Of a stretch of 9,116 bases of DNA, positions 6,630 to 9,116 are shown in pieces. The notes beneath the pieces are model-generated. The model was not told where the DNA came from, did not search any database, and saw nothing but the letters and a program-made list of their open reading frames with translations. Every line of letters begins with the position of its first letter. Within the stretch, counting starts at the first letter, position 1. The translations under genes were made by a program, and so were the position numbers. The DNA comes from Ignavibacteria bacterium UBA6906 (lineage in GTDB: Bacteria; Bacteroidota; Ignavibacteria; UBA10030; UBA6906), in contig DKBG01000042.1 in the NCBI GenBank assembly GCA_002451155.1, positions 118,526 to 127,641 on the forward strand, written 5' to 3'.

Positions 6630-6658
6630 AAGGTAGGAGAAAGCCGGTGGGAAATCAA
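6630..6658 (-). promoter_or_regulatory. Weak sigma-70-like promoter candidate for the transporter operon
   Basis: On the minus strand, TTGATT (6658-6653) and TACCTT (6635-6630) are separated by 17 nt. Only 4 of 6 and 3 of 6 bases match the enterobacterial consensus, and the organism's housekeeping consensus is unknown. If real, transcription would start near 6623, giving a leader of about 255 nt that includes the palindrome at 6534-6550. Confidence 0.22.
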
Positions 6659-6767
6659 GAAGACCCCAGACAGCCGGACGGCGGAAGGTTCGCACTTCGG
6701 CGCGCAGGCTCGTCTTCGCCAAGAGCAGGAATGTGCGTGCCAGGAGCGCAACAATGGACCGCCTCGG

Positions 6768-6789
6768 CTTCGTCCGCACCGAGACGAAG
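6768..6789 (-). repeat. Inverted repeat after the acyltransferase gene, no U-tract
   Basis: Arms CTTCGTC (6768-6774) and GACGAAG (6783-6789) with an 8-nt loop, about 50 bp past the acyltransferase stop. No T-run follows on the minus strand, so an intrinsic terminator is not supported. Confidence 0.35.
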
Positions 6790-6838
6790 GAGAAGCGAAG
6801 GAATACACTTCCGGACTTCTATCTCACAGCGAAGCGAT

Positions 6839-8020
6839 TCATCCTCCGCGCATGAAGAAGGAGAGGAGGAATCCTGAGAGGACCGCCAGCCGGAAGCCGA
6901 GGCGGATCCGTGTCGGTGCCTTGTCGATCCTGTCCCACACCCAGGCCAATGCGTACATGAGCAGGATCAGTGCCAGGGCGGCAGGAACGGCCTGAACGAA
7001 GCTGAAGGACCGCCCAACCCAATCGACAAAGACGAACGAGCCGTATTTCCCGTACAGGACCATCAGATGCACAACGTAAATCAGAAGGGATCGCCTCCCG
7101 AACAGCGTTATCACCGAAAACCGGTTCACCATGCCCTGCTTCTCGAGCATATAAGCGCTGAGAAGCAGGATGGCCACGATACCGATCCTGAGAAAGACAA
7201 AGCTGGGACCCGTCTTCCAATAATCATACACAGGGTAGACCAGTGGCTCAAGCACCTCCAGGGGGAAGGAGACGAGAATCAATCCGCCCCCAACCAGCGC
7301 GATTCTCTTGATCATCCGATCCTGCCCCGCATTCCCTTTCTGATCGCGGGCGTTTATATAGAGGTATCCCGAAAGGGCTCCCGCGTACATGAATCCGGTC
7401 CACGGAAAGAGGGGAAAAAGCGAGTAATGGAGGCCGTTCATGTAGGCGGCAATCGACGGAGGAAAGATTGTCCAGAAGTCGATCGACCAGACCACCGGTG
7501 TCAAGACGAGGATCAGCAGTGTCAGTGGAGCGACTATAGCGTAAAGCCGCTTTTCGTCCCTCAGCAGAAGGAGGAGGATCTGCAGGATAAGCAGGCTCAC
7601 CGCGATGCACTGGAGCACATCCGCCTGAAAAAAGACCCGCCAGGCTTCCTGGCCGGCAACATACCGGAGATGATAATATTCGAAGCGCGGGATATGCAAC
7701 AGGTATCCGAAGAAGAGAATCAGCAGGAGACGGCCAAACCTGTGGGCAAGGGCTCCCCCGAAGGAAGTATACTCGCCGATCCTGCGATGTGTCGAGACGG
7801 CAAAGACCATCCCGGACGTAAAGAGAAAGGTCGGGGCAATCAACCCATTAAGATACCGGAGCACCTGAAAGAGATCGCTGCTAATGATGTCCGGCCGCAG
7901 CGTCGGGTTAAAGGTATGCGCCTCAAGCATCGCGATAACTGCGCACCCGCGCAAGAAGTCGATGAACTGGAAGCGCCGCGACGACGAATCGGGGGCTCGT
8001 ATCGCTTGGTTGTGCACCAT
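6839..8020 (-). CDS. Multi-pass membrane acyltransferase-like protein (DUF1624 / HGSNAT-like)
   Basis: A 393-residue integral membrane protein with about ten hydrophobic segments. It opens with RFQFIDFLRGCAVIAMLEAH (16-35), the signature of the DUF1624/heparan-alpha-glucosaminide N-acetyltransferase-like group. There the histidine after the first helix (His35) is the conserved catalytic candidate. Further family features are FLFTSGMVFA (65-74), the VLQCIAVSLL segment (135-144), and FPLFPWTGFMYAGALSGYLY (about 202-221). Relatives transfer acyl groups from a carrier to glycans or related envelope molecules across the inner membrane; the substrate here is unknown. The ATG at 8020 is preceded by GGAG at about 9 nt. 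It starts only 45 nt after the T-run of the terminator closing the upstream transcript, leaving little room for its own promoter. It ends 471 bp before the next gene. It could be placed in the wider acyltransferase_3/OpgC group, but the N-terminal motif favours DUF1624. Confidence 0.85.
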   Translation of the reverse strand: MVHNQAIRAPDSSSRRFQFIDFLRGCAVIAMLEAHTFNPTLRPDIISSDLFQVLRYLNGLIAPTFLFTSGMVFAVSTHRRIGEYTSFGGALAHRFGRLLLILFFGYLLHIPRFEYYHLRYVAGQEAWRVFFQADVLQCIAVSLLILQILLLLLRDEKRLYAIVAPLTLLILVLTPVVWSIDFWTIFPPSIAAYMNGLHYSLFPLFPWTGFMYAGALSGYLYINARDQKGNAGQDRMIKRIALVGGGLILVSFPLEVLEPLVYPVYDYWKTGPSFVFLRIGIVAILLLSAYMLEKQGMVNRFSVITLFGRRSLLIYVVHLMVLYGKYGSFVFVDWVGRSFSFVQAVPAALALILLMYALAWVWDRIDKAPTRIRLGFRLAVLSGFLLSFFMRGG

Positions 8021-8065
8021 CAGAGTTCTCCGCCCGGACCCAGACCGGGAAGTTCCTTCTTTTCC

Positions 8066-8092
8066 AAAAAAAATCCCGCGACATGCGCGGGA
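8066..8092 (-). terminator. Intrinsic terminator after the receiver gene
   Basis: On the minus strand, TCCCGCG-CATGT-CGCGGGA forms a perfect 7-bp GC-rich stem with a 5-nt loop, followed at once by eight T. It lies 36 nt after the stop codon at 8129. It ends the transcript carrying the FAD-enzyme and receiver genes and separates it from the acyltransferase. Confidence 0.92.
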
Positions 8093-8128
8093 GTCCCCGG
8101 ACCGCTACCCATCGGTCGAACCAAACAT

Positions 8129-8527
8129 TCAGCCGCCGAGTTTCTCCAGGATAATTCTTTCCAGTTCGTCCAGATCCACCGGTTTGGTGATATAGGCGGC
8201 ACTTCCCAGATCCCGTCCAAACTTCTTCGCGTAATAGTCATCAACTGCAGTTAGGAACACGAACGGTACTCGCGTGAACTCTTCCTGTTTTCTCAATTCC
8301 TGAAAGAGCTCGAAGCCGTTTGTGCCGGGCATAACCAGGTCGGAGACGATGAGTGCGGGTTTCAGGGAGCGAGCAGCCGAAATCGCGGCTTCAGCCCCTT
8401 CCACTGCTTTGACCGTGAATCCTCTTTCCATGAGTCCACGTTCGGTCGCCTTAAGGATGGATGGCTCATCGTCGACGAGCAATATCAGCTTGTCATGGAG
8501 ACTGGGGGGAAATGGGGTCGCTTTCAT
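8129..8527 (-). CDS. Single-domain response regulator (CheY-like receiver, no output domain)
   Basis: A 132-residue stand-alone receiver. It has the acidic pair Asp19/Asp20 in LLVDDEPS, phospho-acceptor Asp63 in IVSDLVMPG, Thr93 in FLTAVDD, and Lys115 in YITKPVD. All phosphorylation residues are present and the length is that of one receiver domain, so its output must be a protein interaction rather than DNA binding. No kinase is adjacent; the only histidine kinase in the window lies in another operon and already has a partner. It starts 42 nt after the stop of the FAD-enzyme gene and ends before a strong terminator, so it is probably last in that transcript. The ATG at 8527 has no Shine-Dalgarno at normal distance: AGGAGG lies 19 nt upstream, with a six-codon reading frame between (see 8524-8552). 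Confidence 0.93.
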   Translation of the reverse strand: MKATPFPPSLHDKLILLVDDEPSILKATERGLMERGFTVKAVEGAEAAISAARSLKPALIVSDLVMPGTNGFELFQELRKQEEFTRVPFVFLTAVDDYYAKKFGRDLGSAAYITKPVDLDELERIILEKLGG

Positions 8528-8552
8528 GCTATAAATATGGCCATTTCCTCCT
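8524..8552 (-). promoter_or_regulatory. Strong Shine-Dalgarno and possible leader mini-ORF before the receiver gene
   Basis: AGGAGG (8552-8547) is followed after 2 nt by an ATG at 8544 that opens a six-codon frame (MAIFIA). Its TGA (8526-8524) overlaps the receiver's ATG in an ATGA junction. The spacing to this first ATG is short and to the receiver's ATG long (19 nt), so neither pairing is ideal. Termination-reinitiation from the mini-ORF would explain both. No in-frame ATG, GTG or TTG lies between the Shine-Dalgarno and 8527. Confidence 0.35.
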
Positions 8553-8569
8553 AGAAAATCAATCGCTTT

Positions 8570-9116
8570 TCACACCATGGGGGCTTCGTTTCCTCGACCG
8601 GCGAGAAGGAACGAGACGCACTTCTCCGCACTGATCAGAGCACCTTCGATCGTCGCGGGCAGGCCTGTGTCGGTCCAGTCGCCTGCGAGGAAGAGATTCG
8701 CAATGGCTGTCCGCTGCGAAGGCCGGAGACTTTCATACGCGGGGGTTGAAGAAAAAGTCGCGCGCCTCTCGCGAATAACGACGGACCGAACTGGCGTTGA
8801 GACAGCCTCCCCGAATACGGTCCGGAGATCTTCGATGGCAATCCTTGTGAGCTCGTCATTGGAGAGATCCGCAAACGCGTGGGCGGCACTGATGACGGCA
8901 CAGAGAAAACCGGCCGGCGTAGTCTTTGACGATTGGGCCGCAGAAACTGGCGTACCGGTGCGCCTGTTGAAGACCCACTGAATTCTTCGGTTGACAAGTC
9001 CGAGTATTTCTTCAGCACGCATAAAGTCCCGTTCGAACCAGAGGAAGATCGAAACGATTGGTGAGTGTGGAGCGCGTGTGACCTTCTCGAGAAGGGGCGA
9101 TTTCTTCAGCAGAGGC
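8570..9116 (-). CDS. hpnE: FAD-dependent amine-oxidase-fold enzyme, HpnE (hydroxysqualene dehydroxylase)-like, C-terminal part
   Basis: The last 182 codons of a larger FAD enzyme; the frame is open to the right edge, so the N-terminal dinucleotide-binding part lies outside. Visible family features are SPIVSIFLWFERDF, then IQWVFNRR, and the C-terminal FAD-contacting motif LFLAGDWTDTGLPATIEGA close to the end. The AGDWTDTG.PATIEGA motif and 'W.F.R...QW.FNR' pattern fit the squalene-associated HpnE group. That group removes the hydroxyl of hydroxysqualene to make squalene in the HpnC/D/E route to hopanoids or related isoprenoids. Carotenoid or phytoene desaturases share this fold and are the main alternative. 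HpnC and HpnD would be expected upstream if the assignment is right. The protein is followed within 42 nt by a stand-alone receiver gene and shares its terminator. An internal ATG at 9022 is not the start, because homologous sequence continues before it. Confidence 0.75.
   Translation of the reverse strand, partial: PLLKKSPLLEKVTRAPHSPIVSIFLWFERDFMRAEEILGLVNRRIQWVFNRRTGTPVSAAQSSKTTPAGFLCAVISAAHAFADLSNDELTRIAIEDLRTVFGEAVSTPVRSVVIRERRATFSSTPAYESLRPSQRTAIANLFLAGDWTDTGLPATIEGALISAEKCVSFLLAGRGNEAPMV

Larger units (their letters stand above)
6368..6838. other. About 470-bp region without a convincing gene
   Basis: Frames open here on both strands, but their translations are arginine-, serine- and proline-rich with no recognisable domain and no credible ribosome site. 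The region separates the acyltransferase stop from the transporter operon and should hold that operon's promoter. Visible structure is a perfect palindrome at 6534-6550, an inverted repeat CTTCGTC/GACGAAG at 6768-6789, and a weak sigma-70-like pair at 6630-6658. I see no RNA gene or riboswitch that I can name. Confidence 0.65.

Noticed and set aside
6422..6808. Minus-strand 128-codon frame in the 470-bp gap.
   Set aside because: The composition is Arg/Ser/Pro/His-rich with no recognisable motif or Shine-Dalgarno, typical of random frames in G+C-rich DNA.
7067..8254. Long (395-codon) open frame on the plus strand.
   Set aside because: It lies opposite the acyltransferase gene, its translation is a charged low-information sequence without a domain, and the minus-strand frame shows clear family motifs.

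Overview
The window looks like a chromosomal segment from a Gram-negative (diderm) bacterium of roughly 55-60% G+C. An ExbB/TolQ-type proton channel, a lipoprotein-like or beta-barrel envelope protein and a sigma-54 regulatory circuit all point to two membranes. The ExbB N-terminus and the style of the small STAS and receiver proteins resemble the Bacteroidota/Ignavibacteriota/Chlorobi group. That placement is an inference from family resemblance, not a proof. All nine recognised genes lie on the minus strand, so transcription runs from the right edge to the left. No tRNA, rRNA, CRISPR array, insertion sequence or phage gene was seen.

In transcription order: (a) 9116-8129 holds the C-terminal part of an amine-oxidase-fold FAD enzyme resembling hydroxysqualene dehydroxylase (HpnE). 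A stand-alone CheY-like receiver follows 42 nt later and is closed by a strong intrinsic terminator at 8066-8092. (b) 8020-6839 encodes a multi-pass membrane protein of the DUF1624/HGSNAT-like acyltransferase group. (c) 6838-6368 is about 470 bp without a convincing gene; it contains a perfect 7-bp-arm palindrome and a weak promoter candidate. (d) 6367-1111 is a tightly packed four-gene unit: a CNNM/CorC-type transporter, an unrecognised envelope protein, a membrane sensor histidine kinase and an NtrC-type sigma-54-activating response regulator. Junctions are overlaps or gaps of 1-10 nt. (e) 1110-781 is a 330-bp regulatory region with a near-consensus sigma-54 promoter at 871-886 and, further upstream, two related 12-bp elements that could be activator sites. 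(f) 780-430 is a STAS-domain anti-anti-sigma-like protein. (g) 362-1 is the N-terminal part of an ExbB/TolQ/MotA proton channel that runs off the left edge.

The most coherent story is a local circuit. The kinase senses an envelope or periplasmic state and phosphorylates the NtrC-type regulator. That regulator could then activate the sigma-54 promoter immediately downstream of its own gene, driving the STAS protein and perhaps the ExbB-type channel. Cotranscription of the two-component pair with a transporter and a small envelope protein suggests the stimulus is ionic or envelope related. The promoter and domain motifs are read directly from the sequence; the regulatory connection is inference.
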